Shown: positions 43,894-54,643 of the stretch, one piece after another | How the letters are laid out: each line of letters starts with the position of its first letter | How positions within the stretch are numbered: position 1 is the first letter of the stretch | NCBI GenBank assembly: GCA_024114885.1 | Contig: CP099421.1 | Coordinates: 310,001-374,000, forward strand | Origin: Septoria linicola | Taxonomy: Eukaryota; Ascomycota; Dothideomycetes; Mycosphaerellales; Mycosphaerellaceae | DNA length: 64,000 bases | Direction: 5' to 3' | Notes under the pieces: generated by a model | What the model saw: only the letters and a program-made list of their open reading frames with translations | Databases searched by the model: none | What the model was told of the DNA's origin: nothing | Made by a program: the position numbers and the translations under genes

Positions 43894-45123
43894 CTACTCT
43901 GCTTGTTGCGCATGAGCGTCGCTATCGCCACTTCTCTGCCACCTGGGGCTTCGGGGTGATTGGAGGCGATTGAGAGCATCCGCCGACATATATCGAGCGC
44001 TTTCTGAGCTCATCCACGCTCGAGCAAGATGTAGCACAACACTCGCACCATCGAGTAGCCACGCACGACGATCGTGCGACTCGCTACCGTATAAAGCAAT
44101 GTTCAACTCTCCAACATTCCGAATCTGCAACTCGTATCGCTCTGTAGCATTCCAGTCTAGTGCTGCTGATCTGTCTTTGTTACCAAGAGCAAAGGCCGCG
44201 CCCGCGTTGAGGAACTTTCCTGCCGAGATGGAGACATTAGAAAGAGAGCAGGTGTACTGCTTTGCAGGTTTGCTTTGACTGAGTTGAACATCGTACAGAT
44301 TAGGGTCGTTACTGCCCGCCATGGAGCTCACAGCATCGCTCCAGATCCCAATGAAATGGCGATGGTCGTCCAAGGTGTCCACATCAATATCGAGGTTTCC
44401 TGCGTTCGGGAAGTGCAAAGCTTCGTTGTATGTCAGGCGAGACCCATCTTGCTTCGTCTCCAGGACAAAATGCCACACGAGAGAGCTACTAACTTTGTAA
44501 ATGGGTATCAGCGCAGACACGAGACCCTTCAGCAGGACCGTGCCGGCATATGAGGTCGCCCAATCGGCTTGGCTCAATGCTGCCATCAAATCAGCTGAAG
44601 CTTCGAGGCCCCTTTGCTTGTCTGGATGCTCGCGCAATGGTATCGGGTACCCATGAGCGATGACTGGGTTCGATACCATCTTGGTCCAGCACAGCCCCGA
44701 CGTGTCAGTGTCAGCCACGGTGGCAGTTTCGAAGATGGGTTCACCGTGTAAATCTGCCTCAGTGTTCATATCCATGCTGCAGTACCCTACACCAGCCCCA
44801 CCTTCATGCTCACGACAAGCCGTAGCCATCCATAAGAAAGCTTCAGCCATACCGAGCGCACCCGTGGCACTTCCTGCTAGAACAATGTCAGTCCTAGAGG
44901 ACGACAGGCAGATCTCTACATGCACACCTGACACAGAGATGGAGGCAATCTTGTCTGCGCTGACTAGGGCGTCTTGAACACAGTGACCAGCGTGGAGACC
45001 AACCGCAGGCCACATGTTGTTCAAGTATTCCCCGACAGTCGAAGCGTGAGCAGCCCTTGCAGAGCCACAGTAAACGATTGTGCGTAATAGTTCACAATCT
45101 GTTGCTGGAAATTGAGCGTACAT
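43894..45123 (-). CDS. Downstream half of a split fungal gene (conserved hypothetical)
   Basis: This 409-codon frame begins with ATG directly after the TAA of the preceding ORF and is in the same frame. It carries blocks I associate with a large fungus-specific family of unknown function: GEYLNNMWP, ADTDTSGLCWTKM followed by NPVIAHGYPIPLREH, LEASADLMAAL, TVLLKGLVSALIPIYK and SSSLVWHFVLETKQDGSRLTY. In relatives these blocks follow a sequence like the upstream ORF's C-terminus in one polypeptide. The C-terminal SLDWNATERYELQIRN and WLLDGASVVLHLARAWM follow. No enzymatic motif is evident. Independent translation from this ATG would need reinitiation, so the product may not exist unless the stop is a sequencing error or is read through. 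Confidence 0.6.
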   Translation of the reverse strand: MYAQFPATDCELLRTIVYCGSARAAHASTVGEYLNNMWPAVGLHAGHCVQDALVSADKIASISVSGVHVEICLSSSRTDIVLAGSATGALGMAEAFLWMATACREHEGGAGVGYCSMDMNTEADLHGEPIFETATVADTDTSGLCWTKMVSNPVIAHGYPIPLREHPDKQRGLEASADLMAALSQADWATSYAGTVLLKGLVSALIPIYKVSSSLVWHFVLETKQDGSRLTYNEALHFPNAGNLDIDVDTLDDHRHFIGIWSDAVSSMAGSNDPNLYDVQLSQSKPAKQYTCSLSNVSISAGKFLNAGAAFALGNKDRSAALDWNATERYELQIRNVGELNIALYGSESHDRRAWLLDGASVVLHLARAWMSSESARYMSADALNRLQSPRSPRWQRSGDSDAHAQQAE

Positions 45124-46524
45124 TTACTTTAGGGGCTCCCACCTCAGAGACAGCCGTAACGGAACACCTCTTGGAAGCTTCGCGAATGATCGCGAGAGTA
45201 TTGCGCGAGTCGCCACGTACACGGGTGCGGTGGGAAAGAAGTTTGAGAGTCGTTGGATCTGGTGCAGCAGCCATTGGAACTCGGGCCCCTTCAAGAAAGA
45301 GGCTGCATGTGCTGATTCCACGTCTCCTCCTGAGGTCGCATTTGGCCCTGTTTGTCTGTCACGCTCCACCATGGGAGCGTCACGACTGACAATTGCGTTC
45401 AAAATCCAGATCGCTATCGATCTGCTGTGCTTCATAATGAATGCGGGCAGAGGAACCTTGGAGCTGTACGGCACCAGCCGCTTGCCGCAAAGCATGCCGA
45501 AGGTGTCGATCAAGTATTCTAGCTGTTCCAAAGCACTGTCTTGCCATAGCCAGCAGCCATAGTCGTGGGAAGTGAGGAATTCAATCACCCGCGTTGTGAT
45601 CAGCATGATGTTCTTGCCATCTCTATGTTCCAAATTGCTTGAACGATCGTCAAGGGGATCACGAAATACAACTCGATCAGCTCGACGGCCATCTGAGCTT
45701 CTTTCATGGGTGCGAGCACGCCTCTCAGTCTCCTGCCGATACCTTCCATCAGTGCGATATGACTGATTAGGTCGATCAGGGCGGGGTTCAACCTCGCTGA
45801 GACCTGGTGACGATGGCGGAGTAAAGCTACCGCTAGAAGGCAGAGACCACAAGTCATTGAATGGCCGTGAGACGAATGTAGTAGTAGACCTCTCCGTGTG
45901 CCCACTACTTGGCGCAGTTGAATCGGTGGTCCCACTCATTCTAGGCAAATTGTCTCGGCGCCGCTCGTGACGGGAGGGCGCAAGTTTGTCAGGGAGCTCC
46001 TGCATCTGGTCCCATTGCTGGCGCACGTCGCCATGTACATTGCTCGATCTCTGTTCGGTGCGTCGTCGAGGCCGGCGGCTCGCTTCTGGGTAGGAGTCCT
46101 GATCTTCGCGCCGAGAAGCATCGTGACTGTAGCGATATGATCTTGCGTTGTCGTCCACTCTGCGTCGGTCATAGCTATGTTGTGCTTCATTTGGTAAAGC
46201 ACCGGGCGCCACACATCGATACTCTGCTCTCTGACTTGGTTTTGCGTATGTCGTTGGTACCTGGCCAAAATCATCATCTCGATCATCGCTTAGAGTGGTT
46301 TCACCAAAACGTGGCTCGAAAGACCCGATCCGTCCGATCTCTGGATACGAAAAATAGCGCTCCTGTGCCGGTGCCGTAAACTGTGCAAACAAGTCTGATG
46401 GCCCGAACTGGGGGTGAGGCTCAAAGGGGTGGCACTGGCCGTGATGCGGAAATGTTTGGAACTGGTCAACGGGAATGGCACCGGGCGGAGGTTCATGCTC
46501 TGGCTGAGAATATGGGTCCCTGAA

Positions 46525-46561
<37 letters not shown>

Positions 46562-46989
46562 ATATGCATGACATTTGGATCTTGGCCAAGACCTGCGAAA
46601 GGATCGTGGGGACCCGGTATAGGCTTCTCGACTTCAGGCGGTTCAGAGTCAAGATATTCTTCATAGGTCGTATCACCGCGCTTTGTGCTTCTTCGCCCTT
46701 GGGTCTCCGGATCTGCGAGATCAATTTTAACATCAACCGCAGCGTCCGATGCGCCACGTCTGGATAGCCGCTTCGAGTGACAGGTGATGACCATGACAAT
46801 CCGCACGGCTTCCCCGTTGTTCTTACATACCGAGAAGCTGTGCAAGGACCACTCCTCTCTCGACTTTGAGGATGCCATTGCTTGTCTCATGGATATCGCT
46901 CGATTTATAACAGCCTGCTGATCCGACGAGAGCTGCAAGAAGAGCTCTGCTATACTCATACCAGCATCCTTCTTGTACTGACCACCCAT
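45124..46989 (-). CDS. Upstream half of a split fungal gene, proline-rich (conserved hypothetical)
   Basis: A 621-codon frame starts at ATG 46989 (MGGQYKKDAG) and ends with TAA at 45126-45124. The N-terminal part has HSFSVCKNNGEAVRIVM-like sequence, followed by VDVKIDLADPETQGRRSTKRG and EEYLDSEPPEVEKP. Then comes an uninterrupted run of about 11 Pro encoded by a GGC/CCG microsatellite (46531-46560), and a long Arg/Ser/Asp-rich disordered region. The C-terminal third is folded-looking: GCWLWQDSALEQLEYLIDTF, VPLPAFIMKHSRSIAIWIL and APVYVATRAILSRSFAKLP. The end (RLSLRWEPLK) runs in frame into the next ORF, so the two were probably one gene of about 1030 codons. Confidence 0.65.
46531..46560. repeat. 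GGC trinucleotide microsatellite
   Basis: About ten GGC units in tandem, read on the minus strand as a poly-proline tract in the surrounding gene. Its length is likely to vary between strains. Confidence 0.9.
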
Positions 46990-48146
46990 GACGGTGACAT
47001 CATGATTCGAGACAGGTAGCTTGCATTTTGATACCCGCGACCAAGCTCACCCGGCTGAAGTGATGGCGCTGGCTCCAGAGCGTAAGCTTCGAATGTCGCA
47101 TCCGCAATTTCCATTTCTGACTCGAATCTGTAGTGCCTGTGCCGACTGCATCACGTTTCCATCTTCTGCTTCTCAACTCCATCAGCGACACCTATCTAGA
47201 CGCGTGGCAGATGGCACCTACCTTCTCTGAAAGATTCTGGAGAAGCCTGCGAAGTGGTTGTTGTTGTCTGCATTGCTCATACTGTCTAGAGTCGCATCGT
47301 CTTGGAAGGCGTTCATCGTGTGTCGCCGGGCTGCGCTACGAGATTCTGTTCCTGTCCTCGTATGCTAATGGAGCTCTCAGCGGCATTTAGACGTACTCCG
47401 AGATTGCGCTGCCTCTGCAGTATGCTGGCAGTGATGGTAAGGGAACATGGAAGGTCCTGGCACATTCAACACAAGTCCGCCCAGCAGAGGAACATCGTGA
47501 AAGGAAAGCTTCGCATTGCAGATCTGCCTGTCTTTCATTCTAGCTTGGAGGGGCCGCAAGCTGATGACAGCTTGGTCTTCATTCACGCTCAGCCTCGTGG
47601 AAGACATCCAATGAGCTGCTTTCCTGGTCACACGTAATGCGAAGCGAAGCCTGCAGCCACCTGCACTCGTGATACTATCAAGACAACGAATGCGATATAT
47701 GACCCAACAGCAGGAACGCTTTAGGTAAGCTGGTCGCTATTCTGGGACCTTGCGTTGCCTCGTACCGCCTCAACGTATCGAAGGCCTACTGGGAGAGTGT
47801 CGTTGACTCGGCATAGTGATCAAGAACTGTCATGTAAGGATGAGCTGCATATTCGCTGAACCGACCAGTGTTAGCTCGGAGCTGTGCCGTGCGATCCCGC
47901 GTCCGAGGACGAGTGATAGCGTGCGTGATCGCGAGATTTAGGTCCGTGCACTCTTAGCCTCGTTGGTTGCATGCTGTTGTCGCGGCAGTCCAGGCGACAC
48001 TTCTAAATGCTAGCTCTGACGTGTGAGAAATGTCTCTCTTGACTGTAAACCCGAGCATTATGATGTTGCTCAACATAGCCAGTCCAGCGAGACTCGACCT
48101 GCCAGGTCTTCTACAGGACACCCGTCCTCAGTAACGGTCCGTCGCG
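46990..48146. other. Intergenic region
   Basis: About 1.15 kb, containing the promoter of the split gene and the 3' flank of the GH76 gene. Frames are short and unremarkable. Confidence 0.4.
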
Positions 48147-49903
48147 CTAAAGCACTACACCCATCGCAACAGCCACCACAACCGGCGCAGCCAATCCAGC
48201 CCACGTCTTAAGCGCAGCCCCATTCCCTAACGACCTCGTCGTGAGTGACGTCCTGCCGGTAGTGGTAAAACTCGTGCTTGTCGTTCTCCTAGTACTTCCC
48301 AGAAAATTAGTCCTCGCTCCAGTAGATCTCTTCGGCCCATTGCCATCACCGCCAGTCACGCCAGAATTGGAAGTCGCTGTAGGAGGGTTCAATGGAAACG
48401 TACTCGTCAGAGGAACAACTTCGATCGTCACATTGGGGCCTACGAGGGGCACGCGTCGCGGAGACCAGGTTGAGTGGAGGAGGAGGAGGGATTGGAGGGT
48501 TTCGAGGGCGGACATGGATTGACCTGTATATGAGAGAAGAGGAGATTAGTGGTGGGTTTGTGGTTGGGAGTAGAGGGGTGATGCGTACCGACGCCGGAAG
48601 AGCCGTCGAAGCCGCCGGTGTACCATTTCTGGCCGCAAGTCTGGCCGTCTGCGCCGCCGGAGCAGGATTGGGCTGCTGCGAGGGCTGAAGCTCGGAGGCG
48701 CTTGGCGATACTATCGGTGATGCCGGGGTAGACTACTGCTGACTTGGCCAGCCAGCGAGAGAGGTAGGCTTTGAAGGAGAATTGGTCGTTGTTGCAGGTG
48801 CCGAAAGGCTCGCACGCGGCTTCGTACATCCTAAACTTCGATTAGTAAGCTTGATGTGCGCGACACAATGAAACGTACACGTCTGTCGAGTTGTCAATAC
48901 GGTTGTCCCCGTCACCTCCAGGTAGGAAGAATGTGTTCTCGATCGAAGTCAGCAAGCCGTCCGTTCTGTCCTTCCACACTTGCTCATTGGTGAGGTTAGC
49001 CATCATGGCAGTGCCATAGAGCAGCATGGCCGGGTTGTATGTCCACTGCGTATGATCGAGCTCGGAGCAGTTGAGCGTGTCGTCAGAACCATCGAAGACT
49101 TGGTAGTTTGACGAGATGAGACCAATCCGATCCATCCAATCCCTGAGCAAGAGGTTAGAAGATTTGATGTTGTGATGATCGTGATGATATACTCACCAAG
49201 TCTTTCCAGCCCACTCCACGTAAGTCTGGTTGCCAGTAAAGTGAGCCAAACGAGCTGAGATCTGCAGGAAAGCGCCGTTGCTGATCGAGTTCCTGTAGTT
49301 CCATCCCTTATTGTAGTCGAATATCTGCCACTTCAAGCCGCCGCCGCATTGCTCTGTGTTCCAGCGGGCGACCTGAGTGTCCCACACCGCGGCTGCGAGG
49401 TCAAGCCAGCTTGATACTCGCTGGCCAGATGGAAACGGAAAGCCATATTCTTCAGCAGAAAGAACGGCAAGGGCCCAGAAAGCTCTGTAGGAAGCACAAT
49501 AGTTAGTTCTGATTCGTCTGACTTTACATTTCGGGAAACCTCACTGGTCATCATTTCCTAGCGATGAGAAGTATGCTGGTGGCATGTAGTTCCAGTCCGG
49601 CCCAACTTGTGCGAGCAACGCTTGTGTGGTGACCTCGTTATAGCTCGTGTCGTTTGTGTATGCCCAGTAATCGATCATGCCGCCCCACATAGCACCGGCT
49701 TGCCACCAGTATAGAGGTGCTGGCAGAGTACCGATTGCGGTTGGTGTGGTGCTGCTCAAATTGTTCTGATAGTAAGACTGAAGTCCGAAGGCTAAAGTCC
49801 TTGACGTAGCACGTATTGACGATGGATCATCAATGTTGACCTCGAGTGCTGCAGTAGCAGTGATGCAAGCAGCAAGAGCTGCTAGAAACGTTGCAAAAAT
49901 CAT
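48147..49903 (-). CDS. GH76 mannan endo-1,6-alpha-mannosidase, Dfg5/Dcw1 type, GPI-anchored
   Basis: Five exons (49903-49545, 49484-49197, 49142-48879, 48830-48589, 48523-48147) join in frame to 509 residues; introns are 48-65 nt, all GT-AG. A signal peptide (MIFATFLAALAACITATAA) precedes a GH76 domain: LYWWQAGAMWGGMIDYWAY, the AFWALAVLSA block, GGLKWQIFDYNKGWNYRNSI, GNQTYVEWAGKTWDWM and ACEPFGTCNNDQFSFKAYL with conserved Cys residues, and CGQKWYTGGFDGSSGVG at the end of the domain. A Ser/Thr-rich linker and a hydrophobic tail (GLAAPVVVAVAMGVVL) indicate a GPI anchor. Dfg5/Dcw1 enzymes act at the plasma membrane and wall on GPI glycans to attach mannoproteins to wall glucan. The FDYNKG aspartates expected for catalysis are not doubled, so activity should be checked. 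Confidence 0.92.
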
Positions 49904-51399
49904 GTTCGCGAAACTCGTGTTGTGTCTGTGACGTCCTCAAGTTTCGCGCTTTAGTCAGAGCCAGATCTCGCACAGTACAATGCAAGAAGGACAACTCTTT
50001 TTGAAAACTGCTCAGAGGAAAGATAGGTGGCGAATTCGCCACGTTTGCTCGGCTTGAGCTTGCTCCCGGTAGGCAAATACTTGACCTGGCAGAGGAATCA
50101 GATATGGTGCTCACATCCAATGTACGCCTGTCGCATGATAAGACGCACTGCCGTGCTGTTTGTGATGTTACAGCTTTATCTCAGATCTGTTTGGGAGAAG
50201 TGTTGCGAGTTGAAACGCGTGGGTTGCAATTGGTGACGCACGCGGCTGAGCTTTGCCGATGCTTGGAACTTGCACAAATGTGTCGCAGAACGTCCAAGGT
50301 GTCTGATCTCGTTTGTTGTGTTCTTACTGGAAGGGGGCTGCTGTTGTCGATTCTTCCTCTCTGAAGGGTGGAAGAACAGATCTGACCTGCTTGTGCTAGG
50401 ATAGATATGCTGAAGTCTTGCATGCTATTGTCGTGCACACCTATTGTCCTCAGCAATTTTGCCATTTATTGTCACTGGTAGTGCTGGTCGAGTGAATGGG
50501 CGCGCTTGACATGTGAAGGTTAGTGCTCGTGCGAGTAGTCAGGTGCAATCTGGTAGATTGGGGCGCAGAAAGAGTAGCAGAAGTTGCAAAGACCACGGCT
50601 TTCAGCCCGTCGCAGCGACAAGAGCTGCTCTTGGGTGCCATTACTGGGTCGCCTTATCGTTCTCTAGCAACGATGGCCAACATCTGTGCGTCAGCTTCCG
50701 CCTGAGTGGTACGAAAGCACGAACATGGCTCTGCTGGTGCTGCCTAGGTCCGACAGGCCAGGTGTGCGAGCTCGAATGCTAGTCAAACACCATCGTAGCA
50801 TCGCGAGATCTGCATTCAAATGCGATACTCGATGGCGAGGGCTAATATTGTTGTATGTATGTGAAGAAGGACGCATGGCTGAGGCGTGAAGTGAATCAGC
50901 ACGCCAAGTGTTGACAGGCAATTTGTCGCGCCCTTGTCGCGCGCCGTGACCTTTCGAGGACATCTCGTACAACGACATCGCAACCGCCGAAAGTAACGCG
51001 GATCTCGAATACAGCTCCTCTCAAAAGGTATGTGTATGACCGTGAGAATCAAGGAAGTCCTGTTACAGTAGGCAAGCTAGTTGTGAACACAGAGAGTCTA
51101 CTAATGTGTAGCTCCGATTTCATGCTGTAACTCAGGCTAGGTAACATCTAGCAAATGCAGATTCGCACAGCTGCATGCTATGACGGCAGGCGGCATTTCA
51201 GCTGTTGGTCTCAGCCACACGAGCTCAGAAGGTGCAGTTACAGCCATGGCGGGGGATTCGAGGGATTTCCTACTGCGTTTCTTACGAGCGCCAGACAACA
51301 CTCAAAGGCAATAAGATCCAGTATGGAACTACGCGGCATGCCATAGAAGCTATCGACTGCTACGCTGTCCTTTTGGTCTTCCTGTAAGCAGTCTCGACG
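49904..51399. other. Divergent intergenic region
   Basis: About 1.5 kb between the divergent GH76 and THF-dehydrogenase-like genes. Only short overlapping frames are present; no repeat, RNA or regulatory motif is recognised. Confidence 0.4.
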
Positions 51400-52394
51400 A
51401 TGGCTGGGATTCTCGCACGGTCTGCTGTGGAAGACGAAGTCTTTGGTCTGAATAGCGAGAAGTGTTCATCAGAATCTTCACTCCATGAATACACGCAAGC
51501 TCGCCTCCTCAGAGGTGAGCCTGTGGTCACCAAGATTGCTTCTTGGTGTTTAAAACACAATCAACGCCGCCACGGCAAAAAGGCGACACTGGCTGTGATC
51601 TACTTTGATACCGGCGCCGACGCCGACGAGTATCTCTTTATCAAGGCAATCGTTGCTGCCAGAGTATGTCAAGGGGGCCCGCACGGGTTGGGGATGCACA
51701 ACTGCTGATTGTACTGTAGGCCGGTGTAGGCTACGAAGAATACAAGTTGTCGCCGCATGCTCCGATAGAGGATGTGCTCGCACAGATCACAGAGCTGAAC
51801 GACGACGATCGTATTCATGGCGTTCTGATCCAGAGGCCAATTCCAAAGCATTTATGCGAGACTCAAGTCATGGCCAGCGTGGTACCGATCAAGCACATCG
51901 AAGAGTTCAGTGTGGAGAAGTCCAATAACATCGCCTACGATGGCCTGTATCGCCTACTCCGGTCTTATGGCCGGGCTTGGATGCTAGATCTTGATGTTGT
52001 GCTTCTTGGCGGGACAAATATCATCACTCCGGGCTTCAGATCACAACTACGCCGCCAACACAAGCACGTCGGAGCTTTGCAGACACTAGACCCCATACCA
52101 CAGGGCTCCAAGTACGACACGATTATCATAACAGAACTCAACAAAGGGGGGATAATCAAGCCTCATATGCTGGGACCTTCAGTCAGATTAGTAGTCGACT
52201 TAGGCTTCGACGTGAAGTCAAAAGTTGGCGATCTTGACCCGGAGGTCCTTGATATGGACGACCTGGATGTCGTGCCTACGCCTCACGGAGTACTGCCGGT
52301 ACTTCTGTGGACCATGATGGAAAGGACGATCAAAGCAAGAGACCACCTAGTTCGGCCCAGGCTGCACTGCTTACCGGACTGCGTCATGCTTTAA
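51400..52394 (+). CDS. Divergent methylenetetrahydrofolate dehydrogenase/cyclohydrolase-like protein
   Basis: Exons 51400-51663 and 51720-52394 join in phase 0 to 312 residues. FolD/Mtd1-type features are visible. The catalytic Tyr-x-x-x-Lys is in ADEYLFIKAIVAA. The substrate loop reads DRIHGVLIQRPIPKHL, where canonical enzymes read GxxVQLPLP. A Rossmann segment, LDVVLLGGTNIITPGFRSQL, is followed by KYDTIIITELNKGGIIKPHML, a VVDLGFD strand, VGDLDP, and VVPTPHGVLPVLLWTMMERT near the end. The family oxidises methylene-THF with NAD(P) in one-carbon metabolism. Several loops differ from the consensus (QLPLP to QRPIP; VGRSxIVGxP to LGGTNIITPGF), so this is a paralogue whose activity is uncertain. 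The fungal cytosolic NAD-dependent Mtd1 is the closest type I can name. Confidence 0.75.
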
Positions 52395-52852
52395 CACGTC
52401 TGAGTTGAGAGCAAGCATAGAAACCCAGATATGTGTGTGGGCATCGAGTACGCCAATGAATCAAATGCCCGCCAATTTGTAGACCATAGAGCTCGTCGAC
52501 ATACAGCTCCACAGTCTCGAACCGTAATATGCTAGCAGGAGACCGACTGCACCTGCATAATACCACTGTAGAATTTACTGCTTTATTAGCGCGATTACGC
52601 TTGCGGCTTCACCTCGCTACTGCAAGCACGCCTCGTATTGCAAAGCACTGATCTACATAGCAGGACTTGACCTTCCAAATGTCGTCTAGCTTGAGGTGCC
52701 CAGTCGCTAGGCATCTGCAACCAAAGGCCGAATTCGAGTCTCAGACTTGGCATGACATGGCTCGCTCGATTGCAACATCACAGCCCATGCACAAAGTACT
52801 TTAAGAAGGACTGCGCCTCCACAGATGGCAGTCAAATACCACAGAAGCTGCC
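52395..52852. other. Intergenic region
   Basis: The 3' flank of the THF-dehydrogenase-like gene and promoter of the protease gene. Nothing else is recognised. Confidence 0.4.
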
Positions 52853-54145
52853 ATGAAACTTCAGATTTACATCGCTACACTGCTCGCTAGCCTCGGGTCT
52901 GCTCGAGTCGTTGCCAGGCAGGAGAGCTCTGACCTATCTTCAGATGAATGGATAGTCACTGTCTCGAACGATGCATCTGTGGCTGACATTCTGGCTGAAG
53001 TAAACAGCTTACATCGATCAGCGGAACCGCTTGCACCTGAGAAGACTTATGAGTTCGATGGCTTCCGTGGACTGACAATCAAAACTTCGGAGGCTGTATT
53101 GCAAAGCCTCCAATCGCAAGGGCTAGTCAACAAGTATGAACGAAACGCCGAAATGTGGCTCAACCAGGCACCGATCGTGACGCAAAGTAACGCTCCTTAC
53201 AATCTGGCTCGAATCAGCAGTCGTGTTCCTGGCACTACGGAGTACAAGTATCGCGAAAGTCCTGGAAAAGGAACATTTATTTACATTCTCGACTCGGTAA
53301 GTGCACGCAACACAGTCTTTCGAGATCCACTCTGTCATCGCAGGGATGCCTCACTTTCCAGGGCCGGATTGGCGACATCAGACTTAAACATCAAGGCTAT
53401 AGCGCTAATACTTCCCAAGGGCATCAACATCAACCACGTCGACTTCGAAGGCAGAGCATACCATGGTGCGAACTTCTCACGCGACCTGACCCCGGAGGAT
53501 CGTGATGGTCATGGAACTTCTGTAGCTGGCCTGGCAGGAGGAAGGCAATGGGGTGTGGCCAAGGAGGCAACATTGATCAACGTCAAAGTTACAGATGGCC
53601 TAGCTGGCACAATGTCAGACATTCTCTCAGGCTTCGAATGGACTGCGAACGACGCAAAGGCCAAAAGCCGCATCGGCCGAGCAGTAGCCAATCTCTCGAT
53701 TGGTCTCCCCCGCTCCGAGATAGTCAACGATGCAGTCACAGCAATGGCCGAAGCTGGCGTCTTCGTGGTCGTGGCAGCCGGGAATAACAACCAAGACGCG
53801 AACGACTACTCTCCTGGAACAGCAGAAGGAGTTTGCAACATTGCCTCCTCGAACAGCACCGATGGAAGATCCTTCTTCTCCAACTGGGGAACTGGTATCG
53901 ATCTGTTTGCGCCAGGAGGCGCTGTTGAATCGCCGAGTCATACATCCAACACAGGCACGAGAGTCACATCGGGCAGCAGCGAGGCGGCACCACAGGTAGC
54001 TGGGCTGGGAGCGTACCTCATCAGCGTGGAAGGACCTGCTATTGGCAATGCTTTGTGTGATCGGATGAAGGAATTAGCTACACGAGATGTGATTGTCGAC
54101 CCGAGAGGCAGTCCTAATCTGCTGATCTACAATGGTATAGCGTAG
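52853..54145 (+). CDS. Secreted subtilisin-like serine protease (S8, with I9 propeptide)
   Basis: Exons 52853-53296 and 53420-54145 join in phase 0 to 389 residues. A signal peptide (MKLQIYIATLLASLGSARVVA) and an inhibitor-I9-type propeptide (EWIVTVSNDASVADIL to about residue 105) precede the peptidase S8 domain. The triad is present: Asp147 in YILDSGIN, His179 in DRDGHGTSVAG, and Ser335 in SGSSEAAPQVAG, with the oxyanion Asn in VVVAAGNNNQ. The active-site Ser motif is GSSEAAP rather than GTSMAAP. The enzyme would be secreted and degrade proteins, as with fungal proteinase K-type alkaline proteases. The 123-nt intron separates the Asp strand from the following Gly, is a multiple of three and contains no stop, so retention would insert 41 residues next to the catalytic Asp. 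Confidence 0.88.
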   Translation: MKLQIYIATLLASLGSARVVARQESSDLSSDEWIVTVSNDASVADILAEVNSLHRSAEPLAPEKTYEFDGFRGLTIKTSEAVLQSLQSQGLVNKYERNAEMWLNQAPIVTQSNAPYNLARISSRVPGTTEYKYRESPGKGTFIYILDSVSARNTVFRDPLCHRRDASLSRAGLATSDLNIKAIALILPKGININHVDFEGRAYHGANFSRDLTPEDRDGHGTSVAGLAGGRQWGVAKEATLINVKVTDGLAGTMSDILSGFEWTANDAKAKSRIGRAVANLSIGLPRSEIVNDAVTAMAEAGVFVVVAAGNNNQDANDYSPGTAEGVCNIASSNSTDGRSFFSNWGTGIDLFAPGGAVESPSHTSNTGTRVTSGSSEAAPQVAGLGAYLISVEGPAIGNALCDRMKELATRDVIVDPRGSPNLLIYNGIA

Positions 54146-54643
54146 AAAGAAATCGGCGGCATTTCTAGTCCTGTCAATTGGAAACTCACGATGGCGAGGA
54201 CTATAGCTTGATCTTAGAAGGATTCTAGATTTCCATAAGGTGGAATGCAGTAGTGGAGGGGAGTTGGTTATGCCGAGCGATTCGTGCCAATCGTCCCCCA
54301 CATCTCTCCGCCATCTGCTTGTGTCCATCTGGGGAAACATGTGGGCGTTCGTCGTCAGTACATCCGGGGATTTCCATGCTCCAGGTTCTGTCGAGTCCGT
54401 CCTGCTTCCCTCAGCAGTGTATGCACACACTGTGTGTATGACTGGCGATACGGCCTTGGTCCGGAGGACCTACACCAACTTCGTCGTCCTCCAAACAGTC
54501 TAGACTCCCTATTGCGGGAGACGCTGGCATGGCAACCGACAACACTGCCGAGCAGAAGGAGGGCGTTCAGATATAAGGATGCTTGCATGCGCACATCAAG
54601 CTATCAATCGAAATCTCTGGCAGTGAATCCGAACAGATGCAAG
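54146..54643. other. Intergenic region
   Basis: The 3' flank of the protease gene and upstream region of the broken P450. Only short random frames are present. Confidence 0.4.

Noticed and set aside
45095..45127. Intron starting at GTAAAT to remove the stop between the two split-gene ORFs
   Set aside because: The available acceptors give the wrong phase (23 or 29 nt), so the frame would not be restored.
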